NCBI RefSeq assembly: GCF_026013415.1
Contig: NZ_JAPDOK010000002.1
Location: 124,001-188,000, forward strand
Length of the DNA: 64,000 bases
From: Sphingomonas caeni
Lineage (GTDB): Bacteria; Pseudomonadota; Alphaproteobacteria; Sphingomonadales; Sphingomonadaceae
Direction of reading: 5' to 3'
Part shown: positions 34,194 through 44,169 of the stretch, piece by piece
Position numbering within the stretch: position 1 is the stretch's first letter
Layout of the letters: each line of letters starts with the position of its first letter
Position numbers and translations under genes: made by a program
Notes under the pieces: model-generated
Told to the model about the DNA's origin: nothing
Database searches by the model: none
What the model saw: the letters and a program-made list of their open reading frames with translations, nothing else

Positions 34194-35095
34194 TGCTGCG
34201 CCAGCTCGACGGATTGACGATCGCACGCGCGGAGGGCCGCTGGCCCGACGAGGCGGCCGCGGACATCCACTGGAAGCACAGCATTGTCGATGCGCTGCCG
34301 GGCGCCGACGGGTCGCATGCGGCCAGCGAAGACCGGGCCGACGGCCGCTGGACGGTCCATGTTTATGCCGAGGCCGGGTGCACGCATCAGCGCTTCGCGA
34401 TCTCGCCGGACGGCGCCTGCGTCGAATCGCAGGGTATCGCGCGCACCCGGGACGACGAGCTGTGGGGACTGATGTCCGAGCCGGTGATGCGCACCCTCTT
34501 CCGGCTGCGCGGCATCCCTTCCTTTCACGCCGCCTCGCTCAGCCGCGGCGGACGCACCATCCTGATCGCGGCCGAGAAGGGCGGGGGCAAATCGACACTG
34601 TCGGCGGCGCTGGTGCGCGGCGGCTGGACCCTGCTGAGCGACGATCTCACCCGGGTCGAGCGGATCGGCGGGGAATGGCGCGCCCATGCGGGCTATAACC
34701 AGCTCAAGCTGCACGCGGATTCGAAGGCGGCGCTGGGCATCGGCGCTGCGGAGCTCGGCTGGCGCTGGCACGACGCCGATCCTCGCCTGCCGGGGAACAA
34801 GCTGGTGTGGAAGCTGCCCGAGGCGCCGGACCTCGCACCGCGGCGCATCGACGAAATCTTCGTGCTCCAACGCCGCGATCCCCTGCTGACCGCGCCGCGC
34901 CAGCATCGCGTGCCCGCGGTCCACGCGATGCTGGCGCTCCAGCCGCATCTCAGCTGCGATCCCTTCCTGGCCGAGACCGCACCCCGCCGCGGGGATATGG
35001 CGGCGCTGCTGTCGCTCTCGGCAGGCGTGGCGTGCACCGCGCTGACGATGCCGGACGATCTGCAGCGCCTCGCCGAATTCGCCGGCGCGATCTGA
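34193..35095 (+). CDS. HPr kinase-like protein (HprK-like), second copy
   Basis: A 300-residue protein with the HprK-like lead RGIPSFHAASLSRGGRTILI and a Walker A motif AEKGGGKST (Lys133) in which the first Gly is Ala. GGWTLLSDDLTRVER supplies an Asp pair. The nucleotide site therefore looks mostly intact but not canonical. It follows the P450 with a TGATG overlap and ends the peptide locus. Like the first copy, it could phosphorylate a precursor, but it could also have another ligand. The frame is open well upstream in the P450, but ATG 34193 fits the operon. Confidence 0.82.
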   Translation: MLRQLDGLTIARAEGRWPDEAAADIHWKHSIVDALPGADGSHAASEDRADGRWTVHVYAEAGCTHQRFAISPDGACVESQGIARTRDDELWGLMSEPVMRTLFRLRGIPSFHAASLSRGGRTILIAAEKGGGKSTLSAALVRGGWTLLSDDLTRVERIGGEWRAHAGYNQLKLHADSKAALGIGAAELGWRWHDADPRLPGNKLVWKLPEAPDLAPRRIDEIFVLQRRDPLLTAPRQHRVPAVHAMLALQPHLSCDPFLAETAPRRGDMAALLSLSAGVACTALTMPDDLQRLAEFAGAI

Positions 35096-35129
35096 GGGGC
35101 GGCCTCGGCCCAAGCGAGGCTCCCCCTTG

Positions 35130-37217
35130 CTAGACCGATTCTTCCGAGGGGACCGTTTTCGAGGCGCAGGCATGGCGAAGCGACGCGCGAAGCTGCTCGT
35201 CGCAGAAGGGCTTGGCCAGGATCGGAACGTCGGGTGCCGGCGGGATGGCCGCGTCGGGCTCGGCATAGCCCGTGATGATGAGCGCGGGCAGGCCTGGACG
35301 CAGCTGCCGCATCTGCCGGATGAGATCGGCGCCGGAAACGCGCGGCATCGCATAGTCGGTCAGCACCATGTCGAAGGATTCGGGAGATGCGCGCAGCAGC
35401 TCGAGCGCGCTGGCGCCGTCCCCCACATCGACCACGCGGTGCCCGAGGTCGGCCAGCATCGCCATGGTGGTCGCCCGGACCCCCTCATGATCGTCGACCA
35501 GGAGAATGTTCAATGCCGGGCACTCGCCGGGCGGAAATTCGGAAGGCTGCCGCTCGGCGATCGCGCCCGCCTCATGCTCGGGCGCCGAAGGGAGCCAGAG
35601 CTCCACTGCCGTTCCCTTGCCGACTTCGCTCTCCACGCGAATGGCGCCGCCGGACTGTTTGACGAAGCCATAGACCATGCTGAGCCCCAGCCCCGTCCCC
35701 TTGCCGATCGCCTTGGTGGTGAAGAACGGCTCCATCACCTGTTCGAGCAGCTCGGGCGCGATCCCGCATCCCGTGTCGATGACCTCGAACACGACATAGG
35801 CGCCCGCCGCCGCATCGAGGCCGGCGATGGGATCGGTCACCTCGCGGTTCGAGGCGCGCACCGTCACCACGCCGCCCTCGGGCATCGCGTCGCGGGCGTT
35901 GATGATCAGGTTCATCAGCGCCAGCTCGAGCTGGGCAGCATCCGCATAGGGTGCGTCGAGCGCCTCGTCCCACGCCCAGCTGACCTCGACCATCCCGCCC
36001 AGCATGTGGTTCATCAATTCGCTCAGCGAGCCGGCGAGCCGCGCAACATCGACCCGGCCGGGCTCGAGCTTCTGCCGGCGCGAAAAGGCCAGCAGGTGCT
36101 TGACCAGCCCGGCGCCCTGTTCGGCTGCGTGGCGCGTCATGCCCAGCACGCGCTGCTCCTCGGCTTCGAGCGGGACGCGCCGCTCGATCATGCCGAGCCC
36201 GCCCAGGATCGCCGCGAGCAGATTGTTGAAGTCATGCGCGATCCCGCCGGTGAGCTGGCCGATCGCGTCCATCTTGCGCACCTGCGTCAGCTGGCTCTCC
36301 AGCTCCTTGCGCTCGGTCACGTCGATGATCGTGCCGGCATATTCCAGCGGTTCGCCGCGCGCGTCGCGGAGCACGACCGCCTGATCGTGGAGATGCCGAT
36401 AGCTGCCGTTGGCGGCGCGCCAGCGATATTCGACATTGAGACGCCCCGTTTCCTGGCGCCGGGCAAGCGCCGCGAGCACGCGTTCACGATCCTCGTCGTG
36501 GATTCGTTCGGCCCAGAGATCGGGATTTGCCTTCACGTCCTCGATCGTGAAGCCGGTCACCGCCTCGAAATTGCCGCCGACATATTCGGGTAGGCGCCGC
36601 TCCTGCTGGAGCGGTTCGAGGAACAGGATGATCGGCAGCGATTCGATGATCGCCGCCTGGCGCTGCTCGGCGAGCCGCAGCTGCCGCTCGGCATCCAGCC
36701 GCTCGGCATTGGCGCGCAGCATCGCGTCGAGCAATTGCTGCTCCTGCAGCGCCTTGCGCTGGATTTCGCGCGTCATCTGGAACAGATCGACGAACACCGC
36801 GACCTTGGACTTGAGCACCAGCGGATCGACCGGCTTGAACACATAGTCCACCGCGCCCATCGAATAGCCGCGCAGCAGGTGCTCGATCTCCTTGTTGACC
36901 GCGGACAGGAAGACGATCGGCACCCGCTTGGTCTGCTCGCGCGCCCGGACAAGCGCCGCCGTCTCATAGCCGTCGAGGCCGGGCATATAGACATCGAGCA
37001 GGATCACCGCGAAATCATGGCGAAGCAGTTGGCGCAGCGCCTCCTCGCCCGATCCGGCCACCACCACCTCGGCGATATCCTCGAGCACGTTGGTGATCGC
37101 GAGCAGGTTGCGCTCGTCATCGTCGACGACGAGCACCCGGGCGCGCTCGACCGCCTGGACCGCCGGTAGCGGCTCCGCCGGCGGCACGCTCTTCAGCGGG
37201 TTGGCGGGCTTGGTCAT
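35130..37217 (-). CDS. Hybrid histidine kinase with REC-PAS-HK-REC layout
   Basis: A 695-residue soluble signalling protein. Residues of about 26-140 are a receiver (VLVVDDDERNLLAI, LLDVYMPGLDGYE, PVDP). A coiled coil and a PAS domain follow (FEAVTGFTIEDVKANPDLW to AGTIIDVTERK, about 188-310). The kinase has the His in GGIAHDFNNLLAAI, then NLIINARDAMPEGG, DTGCGIAPE and GTGLGLSMVYGFV. The last domain is a second receiver (ILLVDDHEGVRATT, LTDYAMPRVSG). There is no membrane segment. The His-box type resembles two-component kinases that phosphorylate their own receiver. It starts four bases after the preceding larger kinase gene, so the two are likely co-transcribed. Confidence 0.93.
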   Translation of the reverse strand: MTKPANPLKSVPPAEPLPAVQAVERARVLVVDDDERNLLAITNVLEDIAEVVVAGSGEEALRQLLRHDFAVILLDVYMPGLDGYETAALVRAREQTKRVPIVFLSAVNKEIEHLLRGYSMGAVDYVFKPVDPLVLKSKVAVFVDLFQMTREIQRKALQEQQLLDAMLRANAERLDAERQLRLAEQRQAAIIESLPIILFLEPLQQERRLPEYVGGNFEAVTGFTIEDVKANPDLWAERIHDEDRERVLAALARRQETGRLNVEYRWRAANGSYRHLHDQAVVLRDARGEPLEYAGTIIDVTERKELESQLTQVRKMDAIGQLTGGIAHDFNNLLAAILGGLGMIERRVPLEAEEQRVLGMTRHAAEQGAGLVKHLLAFSRRQKLEPGRVDVARLAGSLSELMNHMLGGMVEVSWAWDEALDAPYADAAQLELALMNLIINARDAMPEGGVVTVRASNREVTDPIAGLDAAAGAYVVFEVIDTGCGIAPELLEQVMEPFFTTKAIGKGTGLGLSMVYGFVKQSGGAIRVESEVGKGTAVELWLPSAPEHEAGAIAERQPSEFPPGECPALNILLVDDHEGVRATTMAMLADLGHRVVDVGDGASALELLRASPESFDMVLTDYAMPRVSGADLIRQMRQLRPGLPALIITGYAEPDAAIPPAPDVPILAKPFCDEQLRASLRHACASKTVPSEESV

Positions 37218-37221
37218 CGAT

Positions 37222-40200
37222 TCACCCGCGCTCGGCCACGATCAGGTCGCCGACGCGCTGGACTTCGCGCGAGCGGGCGATCCACACGCGGATCAGCGCG
37301 AGCAGCAGATCGATGTCGACGGGCTTGGCGATATAATCCGATGCGCCGGCGTCGAGGCATTTCTGGCGGTCGCCCTTCATCGCCTTGGCGGTGACCGCGA
37401 CCAGCGGCAGATCGGTCAGCGCCGGCCGCTGACGGATCTGCTGCATCGTTTCGTAGCCGTCCATTTCGGGCATCATGATGTCGATCAGCGCGATATCGAT
37501 GCCGGGCGTCTGTTCGAGGATCAGGATGCCGTCCTTGCCGCGTTCGGCGTGGAGCACCTCGACACCGTAGCTTTCGAGCACGCTGGTGAGCGAATAGATG
37601 TTGCGGATGTCGTCATCGACGATGAGGATGCGCGTGCCTTCGAGCTCGGGAACGCGCGGCGCCGACGCGCTCGCCTCGTCGAGATTTGCGGGTTTCAGCT
37701 CGACGACCTTGGCCGAGCTGGTCATGCGCTCCGCCAGCGTATCGAACACCTGGCGCAGCGCATCCGCCTGGACGGGCTTCTCGGTCACCGCGACCGCGCC
37801 GAAATCGAGCGCCTGGTCGAGCTTGTCCGCGCCCGAAATGACATGGACCGGGATGTGGCGCGTCTGGGGATCATGGTTGAGCAGATCGAGCAGGACGAAG
37901 CCGTCGATATCCGACAGGCCCAGATCGAGCGTGATCGCGTGCGGCTGGAGCTTGCGCGCCATCGCCAGCGAACCCGCACCGGCAACCGAGACGACGCCCT
38001 TGAGTCCCGCGTCGTGCGCGATGTCGAGCAGGATCGAGGCGAAGGACGGATCGTCCTCGATGATCAGCACGAACGGATCGCCATCCAGCGCGTCGCGATC
38101 GTCGCTGAGATCGAAGGCGCTCGGCAGCGCGGTCGGCACCATCGCGCCGCTATTGTCGTAGCGCGCGGGCGTGCCCTCGATCGCGGGCAGCGCCGGCGCG
38201 GCGGCGTTGAACGGAGCGAACAGCGTGAAGGTCGAGCCCTCGCCGGGCACCGAGCGCACCTGCAGCTCGCCGCCCAGCAGGCGGGCGATCTCGCGGCTGA
38301 TCGAGAGGCCGAGACCGGTACCGCCATATTTGCGGCTGGTGGTGCCGTCCGCCTGCTGGAAGGCTTCGAAGATCAGCTTCTGCTTGTCCTTGGGAATGCC
38401 GATGCCGGTATCGGTGACCGAGATCTCGATCGCGCGGTCGACCCCGCGCAGCGCCGGATGGCTGGTGCTCCACCCGCTCGTCGCGGCGCGGACGGCGAGC
38501 GTGACCGACCCCGCCGAGGTGAATTTGAACGCATTCGAAAGCAGATTGAGCACCACCTGCTGGAGCCGCTTTTCGTCGGTGCGGATCGTCGCGGGCAGCT
38601 CGGGATCGAACGCGACGATGAAATCGAGATTCTTGTCGGCCGCGAGCTGGCGGAAGGTGCGCTCCATATGCTGCTTGAGGCCCGCCATCGGCATTTCGCC
38701 GATCTCGATCGAGACGGTGCCCGATTCGATCTTCGACAGGTCGAGGATGTCGTTGATCAGGTTGAGCAGATCCGAGCCCGCCGAGTTGATCGTCCGCGCG
38801 AACTCGACCTGCTTGTCGTTGAGATTGCCCTGCTGGTTGTCCGACAGCAGCTTCGACAGGATCAGCAGCGAGTTGAGCGGGGTCCGCAGCTCGTGGCTCA
38901 TATTGGCGAGGAACTCGGACTTGTACTTGGAGGTGAGCGCCAGCTGCTCGGCCTTCTCCTCGATCGCGCGCCGCGCCATGTCGATCTCGATATTCTTGGC
39001 TTCGACCTGCTTCTTTTCATTCTCGAGCAGCTGCGCCTTCTCCTGCAGCTCCTCGTTGGTGTTGTGGAGCTCCTCCTGCTTGGTGGTGAGTTCGGTCTGG
39101 CGCGCCTGCAGCTCCTGCGTCAGCAGCTGCGACTGTTCGAGCAGGCTCTCGGTGCGCATCGTCGCGGCGATGGTGTTGAGCACGATGCCGACCGATTCCA
39201 TCAGCTGATCGAGGAAATTGTGGTGCGTTTCGTTGAACTGGCTGAACGAGGCGAGCTCGATCACGGCCTGGACCTCGTCCTCGAACAGCGCGGGCAGGAT
39301 CGCCACATTGGCCGGCGCGGCATGGCCGAGCCCCGAGGCGACACGCAGGAACTTCGGCGGAACCTTCTCGAGAAGGATCGGGCGTTTGTCCGCCGCAGCC
39401 TGGCCGACCAGGCCTTCGCGCAGCGCGAAACGCGATTTCAGCGCGTCGCGGCTTTCGGCGCCGTAGCTCGCGGCGAGTTCGAGCACGGTCTCGTCGCCGT
39501 CGCGCGAAGTCACGTAGAACACGCCATATTGCGCGTTCACCAGCGGTGCGAGTTCGGACATGATCAGGTTCGACACCGTCGAAAGGTCGCGCTCGCCCTG
39601 CAACATGCGTGAGAAGCGCGCGAGGTTGGTCTTCAGCCAGTCCTGCTCGGCGTTCTTGAGCGTCTGATCCTTGAGATTACCGATCATCTCGTTGATGTTG
39701 TCCTTGAGCGCGGCCATCTCGCCCGACGCTTCCACCGCGATCGAGCGGGTAAGATCGCCCTTGGTGACCGCGGTGGCCACCTCGGCGATCGAGCGGACCT
39801 GATTGGTCAGGTTCGCGGCCAGCTCGTTGACGTTGTCGGTGAGGTCGCGCCACAGGCCCGCGGCGCCCGGCACGCGCGCCTGGCCGCCGAGCTTGCCCTC
39901 GATGCCCACCTCGCGGGCCATGTTGGTCACCTGGTCGCCGAACGCCGAAAGCGTGTCGATCATGAAGTTGATCGTTTCGGCCAGCGCGGCGATCTCGCCC
40001 TTGGCGTCCACGGTCAGCTTGCGCTTGAGATTGCCCTGCGCCACCGCGGTCACCACGTCGGCGATGCCGCGCACCTGGTTGGTCAGGTTGGTCGCCATCA
40101 GGTTGACGTTGTCGGTCAGATCCTTCCACGTGCCGCCGACGCCGGGCACCTGCGCCTGCCCGCCCAATTTGCCCTCGGTGCCCACCTCGCGCGCGACGCG

Positions 40201-42606
40201 CGTCACTTCCGAGGCGAAGCCGTTGAGCTGATCGACCATCGTGTTGATGGTGTTCTTGAGTTCGAGGATCTCGCCCTTCACGTCGACGGTGATCTTCTTG
40301 GACAGGTCGCCCTTGGCCACCGCGGTGGTCACGTCGGCAATGTTGCGGACCTGGCCGGTGAGGTTCGCTGCCATCAGGTTCACATTGTCGGTCAAGTCGG
40401 CCCAGGTGCCCGCGACGCCGCGCACCTGCGCCTGCCCGCCGAGGTTGCCCTCGGTGCCCACTTCGCGCGCCACGCGCGTCACTTCGCTGGCGAAGGAATT
40501 GAGCTGATCGACCATCGTGTTGATCGTGTTCTTGAGCTCGAGAATCTCGCCCTTCACGTCGACGGTGATCTTCTTCGAAAGATCGCCGAGCGCAACGGCG
40601 GTGGTCACCTCGGCGATGTTGCGCACCTGGCCGGTGAGGTTCGCCGCCATCGCGTTCACATTGTCGGTCAGGTCCTTCCAGGTGCCGCCGACGCCCTCGA
40701 CCTGCGCCTGTCCGCCCAGCTTGCCGTCCGAACCCACTTCGCGCGCCACGCGAGTGACCTCGGAAGCGAAGGAGTTGAGCTGATCGACCATCGTGTTGAT
40801 GGTGTTCTTGAGCTCGAGGATCTCGCCCTTCACATCGACCGTGATCTTCTTGGACAGGTCGCCCTTCGCCACCGCGGTGGTCACGTCGGCGATGTTGCGC
40901 ACCTGGCCGGTGAGGTTGCCCGCCATCAGGTTGACGTTGTCGGTCAGGTCCTTCCAGGTGCCGCCGACGCCCTCGACCTGCGCCTGTCCGCCCAGCTTGC
41001 CGTCCGAACCCACTTCGCGCGCCACGCGGGTGACCTCGGACGCGAAGGAGTTGAGCTGATCGACCATCGTGTTGATGGTGTTCTTGAGCTCGAGAATCTC
41101 GCCCTTCACGTCGACCGTGATCTTCTTCGACAGGTCGCCCTTCGCCACCGCGGTGGTCACATCGGCGATGTTGCGGACCTGGCCGGTGAGATTGTCGGCC
41201 ATCAGATTGACGTTGTCGGTCAGATCCTTCCACGTGCCCGCAACGCCGGGCACCTGCGCCTGACCGCCCAATTTGCCCTCGGTACCGACCTCACGCGCGA
41301 CGCGCGTCACTTCCGAGGCAAAGCCGTTGAGCTGATCGACCATGACGTTGATCGTGTTCTTGAGCTCGAGGATCTCGCCCTTCACGTCGACCGTGATCTT
41401 CTTCGAAAGATCGCCCAGCGCCACCGCCGTCGTGACCTCGGCAATGTTGCGCACCTGGCCGGTGAGATTGTCGGCCATCAGATTGACGTTGTCGGTCAGA
41501 TCCTTCCAGGTGCCGGCCACGCCCGGCACCTGCGCCTGCCCGCCGAGCTTGCCCTCGGTACCGACCTCGCGCGCCACGCGCGTCACTTCCGAGGCGAATC
41601 CGTTGAGCTGATCGACCATCACGTTGATCGTGTTCTTGAGCTCGAGGATCTCGCCCTTCACGTCGACCGTGATCTTCTTCGAGAGGTCGCCCGAGGCCAC
41701 CGCGGTGGTCACTTCGGCGATGTTGCGCACCTGGCCGGTGAGGTTGTCGGCCATCAGGTTGACGTTGTCGGTCAGGTCCTTCCAGGTGCCGGCAACGCCT
41801 TCTACCCGCGCCTGCCCGCCGAGCTTGCCCTCGGTGCCCACCTCACGCGCCACGCGCGTCACTTCGCTGGCGAAGGAATTGAGCTGGTCCACCATCACGT
41901 TGATGGTGTTCTTGAGTTCGAGGATCTCGCCCTTCACCTCGACGGTGATCTTCTTCGAGAGATCGCCCGAGGCCACCGCCGTCGTGACCTCGGCGATGTT
42001 GCGCACCTGGCCGGTGAGATTGTCGGCCATCAGGTTGACGTTGTCGGTCAAATCCTTCCACGTACCGGCCACGCCCTTCACCTTGGCCTGACCGCCCAAT
42101 TTGCCTTCGGTGCCGACCTCGCGCGCGACGCGCGTCACTTCGGACGCGAAGGAGGCGAGCTGCTCGACCATCGTGTTCACGACCTTGCCGATGCGCAGGA
42201 ATTCGCCGCGCAAGGGGCGGCCGTCGATCTCGACGGTCATCGATTGCGACAGGTCGCCCTTGGCGACCGCGCCGATCACGCGGCTGACCTCGGCGGTCGG
42301 CTGGACCATGTCCTCGATCAAGTCGTTGACCGCGCGCAGCTTGGTCTCCCAGCCGCCGGTGGCGCCGCGGACATGGCCGCGCTGGGTGATCTTGCCTTCC
42401 TTGCCGACGACGCGCGACAGCCGCTCGAACTCGTTGGTCATCTGCTCTTCGAGGCTGACGACCTCGTTGAACAGCAGGGCGATCTCGCCGTCAGGGCCGG
42501 CCAGATCCTCGGGCAGGCGCACCGAGAAATCGCCGCGGCGGAAGCTGCGGAGGGCGGATACGAGTTGGCGGTGGTCGAGGGTTTCGGGGGCGGATTCGGC
42601 GTGCAC
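37222..42606 (-). CDS. Giant HAMP-repeat hybrid histidine kinase
   Basis: A 1794-residue protein. Residues of about 20-1000 are a chain of roughly eleven HAMP-like units of 92 residues (for example [20 protein letters not shown], then [17 protein letters not shown]). A GAF domain, a long coiled coil ([20 protein letters not shown]) and a kinase follow. The kinase has [18 protein letters not shown] as H-box, then [23 protein letters not shown] and [10 protein letters not shown]. Two receivers end it ([13 protein letters not shown] with [10 protein letters not shown] is the second). There is no membrane helix, so it is cytoplasmic and of the osmosensing Nik1-like kind. GTG 42606 is preferred over TTG 42609 because AGGAG is six bases away. 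Confidence 0.94.
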   Translation of the reverse strand: MHAESAPETLDHRQLVSALRSFRRGDFSVRLPEDLAGPDGEIALLFNEVVSLEEQMTNEFERLSRVVGKEGKITQRGHVRGATGGWETKLRAVNDLIEDMVQPTAEVSRVIGAVAKGDLSQSMTVEIDGRPLRGEFLRIGKVVNTMVEQLASFASEVTRVAREVGTEGKLGGQAKVKGVAGTWKDLTDNVNLMADNLTGQVRNIAEVTTAVASGDLSKKITVEVKGEILELKNTINVMVDQLNSFASEVTRVAREVGTEGKLGGQARVEGVAGTWKDLTDNVNLMADNLTGQVRNIAEVTTAVASGDLSKKITVDVKGEILELKNTINVMVDQLNGFASEVTRVAREVGTEGKLGGQAQVPGVAGTWKDLTDNVNLMADNLTGQVRNIAEVTTAVALGDLSKKITVDVKGEILELKNTINVMVDQLNGFASEVTRVAREVGTEGKLGGQAQVPGVAGTWKDLTDNVNLMADNLTGQVRNIADVTTAVAKGDLSKKITVDVKGEILELKNTINTMVDQLNSFASEVTRVAREVGSDGKLGGQAQVEGVGGTWKDLTDNVNLMAGNLTGQVRNIADVTTAVAKGDLSKKITVDVKGEILELKNTINTMVDQLNSFASEVTRVAREVGSDGKLGGQAQVEGVGGTWKDLTDNVNAMAANLTGQVRNIAEVTTAVALGDLSKKITVDVKGEILELKNTINTMVDQLNSFASEVTRVAREVGTEGNLGGQAQVRGVAGTWADLTDNVNLMAANLTGQVRNIADVTTAVAKGDLSKKITVDVKGEILELKNTINTMVDQLNGFASEVTRVAREVGTEGKLGGQAQVPGVGGTWKDLTDNVNLMATNLTNQVRGIADVVTAVAQGNLKRKLTVDAKGEIAALAETINFMIDTLSAFGDQVTNMAREVGIEGKLGGQARVPGAAGLWRDLTDNVNELAANLTNQVRSIAEVATAVTKGDLTRSIAVEASGEMAALKDNINEMIGNLKDQTLKNAEQDWLKTNLARFSRMLQGERDLSTVSNLIMSELAPLVNAQYGVFYVTSRDGDETVLELAASYGAESRDALKSRFALREGLVGQAAADKRPILLEKVPPKFLRVASGLGHAAPANVAILPALFEDEVQAVIELASFSQFNETHHNFLDQLMESVGIVLNTIAATMRTESLLEQSQLLTQELQARQTELTTKQEELHNTNEELQEKAQLLENEKKQVEAKNIEIDMARRAIEEKAEQLALTSKYKSEFLANMSHELRTPLNSLLILSKLLSDNQQGNLNDKQVEFARTINSAGSDLLNLINDILDLSKIESGTVSIEIGEMPMAGLKQHMERTFRQLAADKNLDFIVAFDPELPATIRTDEKRLQQVVLNLLSNAFKFTSAGSVTLAVRAATSGWSTSHPALRGVDRAIEISVTDTGIGIPKDKQKLIFEAFQQADGTTSRKYGGTGLGLSISREIARLLGGELQVRSVPGEGSTFTLFAPFNAAAPALPAIEGTPARYDNSGAMVPTALPSAFDLSDDRDALDGDPFVLIIEDDPSFASILLDIAHDAGLKGVVSVAGAGSLAMARKLQPHAITLDLGLSDIDGFVLLDLLNHDPQTRHIPVHVISGADKLDQALDFGAVAVTEKPVQADALRQVFDTLAERMTSSAKVVELKPANLDEASASAPRVPELEGTRILIVDDDIRNIYSLTSVLESYGVEVLHAERGKDGILILEQTPGIDIALIDIMMPEMDGYETMQQIRQRPALTDLPLVAVTAKAMKGDRQKCLDAGASDYIAKPVDIDLLLALIRVWIARSREVQRVGDLIVAERG
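39690..42330 (-). repeat. Tandem 276-bp repeat array coding for HAMP units
   Basis: The coding DNA repeats with a 276-base period matching the 92-residue HAMP unit. The phrases [14 protein letters not shown] and KKITV recur nearly unchanged in the middle units, while the outermost ones drift. The pattern suggests recent duplication or gene conversion. Confidence 0.85.
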
Positions 42607-42832
42607 CAATCACTCCTGCATCTTCCCCCCCGGGAAAAACGCATTCACGACCCCCCGGCCGTGAGGCGAGACATATCAGAAGTTTCGTAGCGCGCGCGTT
42701 AAAAAATGCGGCCGGCCTGTCCCGCCATGAAAGGCCTGCCCGGAAACAATCCTGCGCTACCAATCGGATAGAGAAGGGCGCGTCCCTGATGGGAGCGGAT
42801 TCGGTCCGATCATAACCGGCGGGATCGGAGGC

Positions 42833-42923
42833 TGGCGGAGCGGGAGGGATTCGAACCCTCGATACGGTTGTGCCGTATACTCACTTTCCAGGCGAGCGCC
42901 TTCGACCACTCGGCCACCGCTCC
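42833..42923 (-). tRNA. tRNA-Ser (GGA anticodon)
   Basis: On the minus strand it begins GGAGCGGTGGCCGAGTGG at 42923. It has a seven-base acceptor stem pairing with CCGCTCC, an anticodon loop with CTGGAAA (anticodon GGA), a long serine-type variable arm and the T-loop GGTTCGAATCC. A genomic CCA occupies 42833-42835. It reads UCC and UCU serine codons. No integrase or attachment-site duplication is visible beside it. Confidence 0.97.
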
Positions 42924-43000
42924 GCATGCTCTGGAAGGCGGTGCCCTAAAGGCTCCGCGGGACCTAGGCAAGCGGCGCGGGGCGTGTCAGTTTCCACTCC

Positions 43001-43867
43001 ATGCTCAAGCCTCTGATCGCGCTCATCGCGCTCGCCGCTCCGCTGGCCTTCACCGTGCCGGCCCATGCCCAGTCCAACCCCTGGGACGCCGCCCCCGAGG
43101 ACTGGAAGCCGATCCCCGACAACGAGATTCTGGTGATCACGCTGCGCACGGGCAACCAGGTCTTCATCCGGCTCGCGCCGCGCTATGCGCCCGCGCATGT
43201 CGTCAATATCCGCAAGCTGGCCGAGGCGCATTGGTGGGACGGCACCGCGATCGTGCGGGTGCAGGACAATTACGTCACCCAGTGGGGCAGCGAGAAACCG
43301 CTGCCGCCCCTGGTGATCGAGAACCCGCCCGCGGAGTTCGAATATCGCGGCTATGACGGGGTGACGACGCTGGCGCGGACCGATCCCTATTCGGTCAAGT
43401 CGGGCCACAGCGCCGATGGCTGGAGCCTGGCGACCGACGGCAAGACCAGCTGGCTGCCGCATTGCTATGGCGCGGTGGGCGTCGCGCGCGATGTCGCGCC
43501 GAGCACCGGGAGCGGCGGCGAACTCTATACGGTGATCGGCAGTCCGCCGCGCCATCTCGACCGCAACATGGCGATGGTCGGCCGGGTGATCGAGGGGATG
43601 CAGTGGCTGTCGAGCCTGCCCCGCGGCACCGGGCCGCTGGGCCGCTACCAGACCGACGAGGAGAAGATGCCGATCCTGTCGGTGCGGCTCGCCACCCAAT
43701 TCCCCGAGGACGAGCGCCCGCACTTCCAGTATCGCGCCACCGACAATGTGCGCTTCGCCGCCTGGATCAACTATCGCGAGAACCGGCCCGAGGCGTTTTT
43801 CGGGGTGAAGGCCGGCGGCGCGGATATCTGCAACATGGAAGCGCCGATCCGCCGGACGCCGGGCTGA
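43001..43867 (+). CDS. Secreted cyclophilin-type peptidyl-prolyl isomerase
   Basis: A 288-residue protein with a signal peptide (LKPLIALIALAAPLAFTVPAHAQ) and a cyclophilin-like core: EILVITLRTGNQVFIRLAPRYAPAHVVNIRKL, then GTAIVRVQDNYVTQWG and, later, YGAVGVARD and GELYTVIGSPPRHLDRNMAMVGRV. The core has large insertions compared with small cyclophilins, and a C-terminal extension follows. It would act in the periplasm on proline bonds of exported proteins. ATG 43001 begins the signal peptide. I see no operon partner. Confidence 0.88.
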   Translation: MLKPLIALIALAAPLAFTVPAHAQSNPWDAAPEDWKPIPDNEILVITLRTGNQVFIRLAPRYAPAHVVNIRKLAEAHWWDGTAIVRVQDNYVTQWGSEKPLPPLVIENPPAEFEYRGYDGVTTLARTDPYSVKSGHSADGWSLATDGKTSWLPHCYGAVGVARDVAPSTGSGGELYTVIGSPPRHLDRNMAMVGRVIEGMQWLSSLPRGTGPLGRYQTDEEKMPILSVRLATQFPEDERPHFQYRATDNVRFAAWINYRENRPEAFFGVKAGGADICNMEAPIRRTPG

Positions 43868-43968
43868 CCTGAAAAGGTCCCGTAAAACGCGCCCATTGGT
43901 GACCTTTGCCCGAGGGGAAACGCGCATCCTGATGGATTTGCGGGGCGCCACGGCGCGAAGCTCGACGA

Positions 43969-44017
43969 GTCAAAGAGCGGCCGTTTCCGGCGCGGTCAAT
44001 CGAGCAGGCGAAATCCT
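43969..44017. repeat. Short dispersed repeat, copy 2
   Basis: GTCAAAGAGCGGCCG at one end and GCAGGCGAAATCCT at the other match the copy at 4429-4471, with a different middle. It lies in the 302-bp gap between the convergent cyclophilin and lipoprotein genes (43868-44169). Confidence 0.5.
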
Positions 44018-44033
44018 ACATAGCAAGCGTCTC

Positions 44034-44158
44034 AATCCTCCCCCGCCAGGGGGAGGTGGCGCCGAAGGCGACGGAGGGGGAGGACTCCCCAACGATCGTT
44101 CTGGAATCCGCCCCCTCCGTCAGCTGCGCTGACACCTCCCCCCGCCAGGGGGAGGATC
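44034..44158. repeat. Compound palindrome of CCTCCCCC...GGGGGAGG type
   Basis: Each end is itself a hairpin (CCTCCCCC, GCCA, GGGGGAGG at the left; CCTCCCCCCGCCAGGGGGAGG at the right). The inner parts CGGAGGGGG and CCCCCTCCG pair across the centre. It fills most of the rest of the gap between convergent genes and may act as a two-way terminator. The family looks separate from the GTCATCCCGG elements. Confidence 0.7.
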
Positions 44159-44169
44159 CACGATCCACG

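Noticed and set aside
37090-39612. 840-codon plus-strand frame opposite the giant kinase
   Set aside because: Antisense to well-defined kinase and receiver domains. It has no ribosome site and a low-complexity composition.
39690-42330. Regular repeats as a CRISPR-like array
   Set aside because: The 276-bp units are coding, without spacers, and translate to HAMP domains.
42833-42923. tRNA-Ser as an integration site for a genomic island
   Set aside because: No integrase gene, no duplicated tRNA end and no foreign-looking genes are next to it. The peptide locus is several kilobases away behind the kinase genes.
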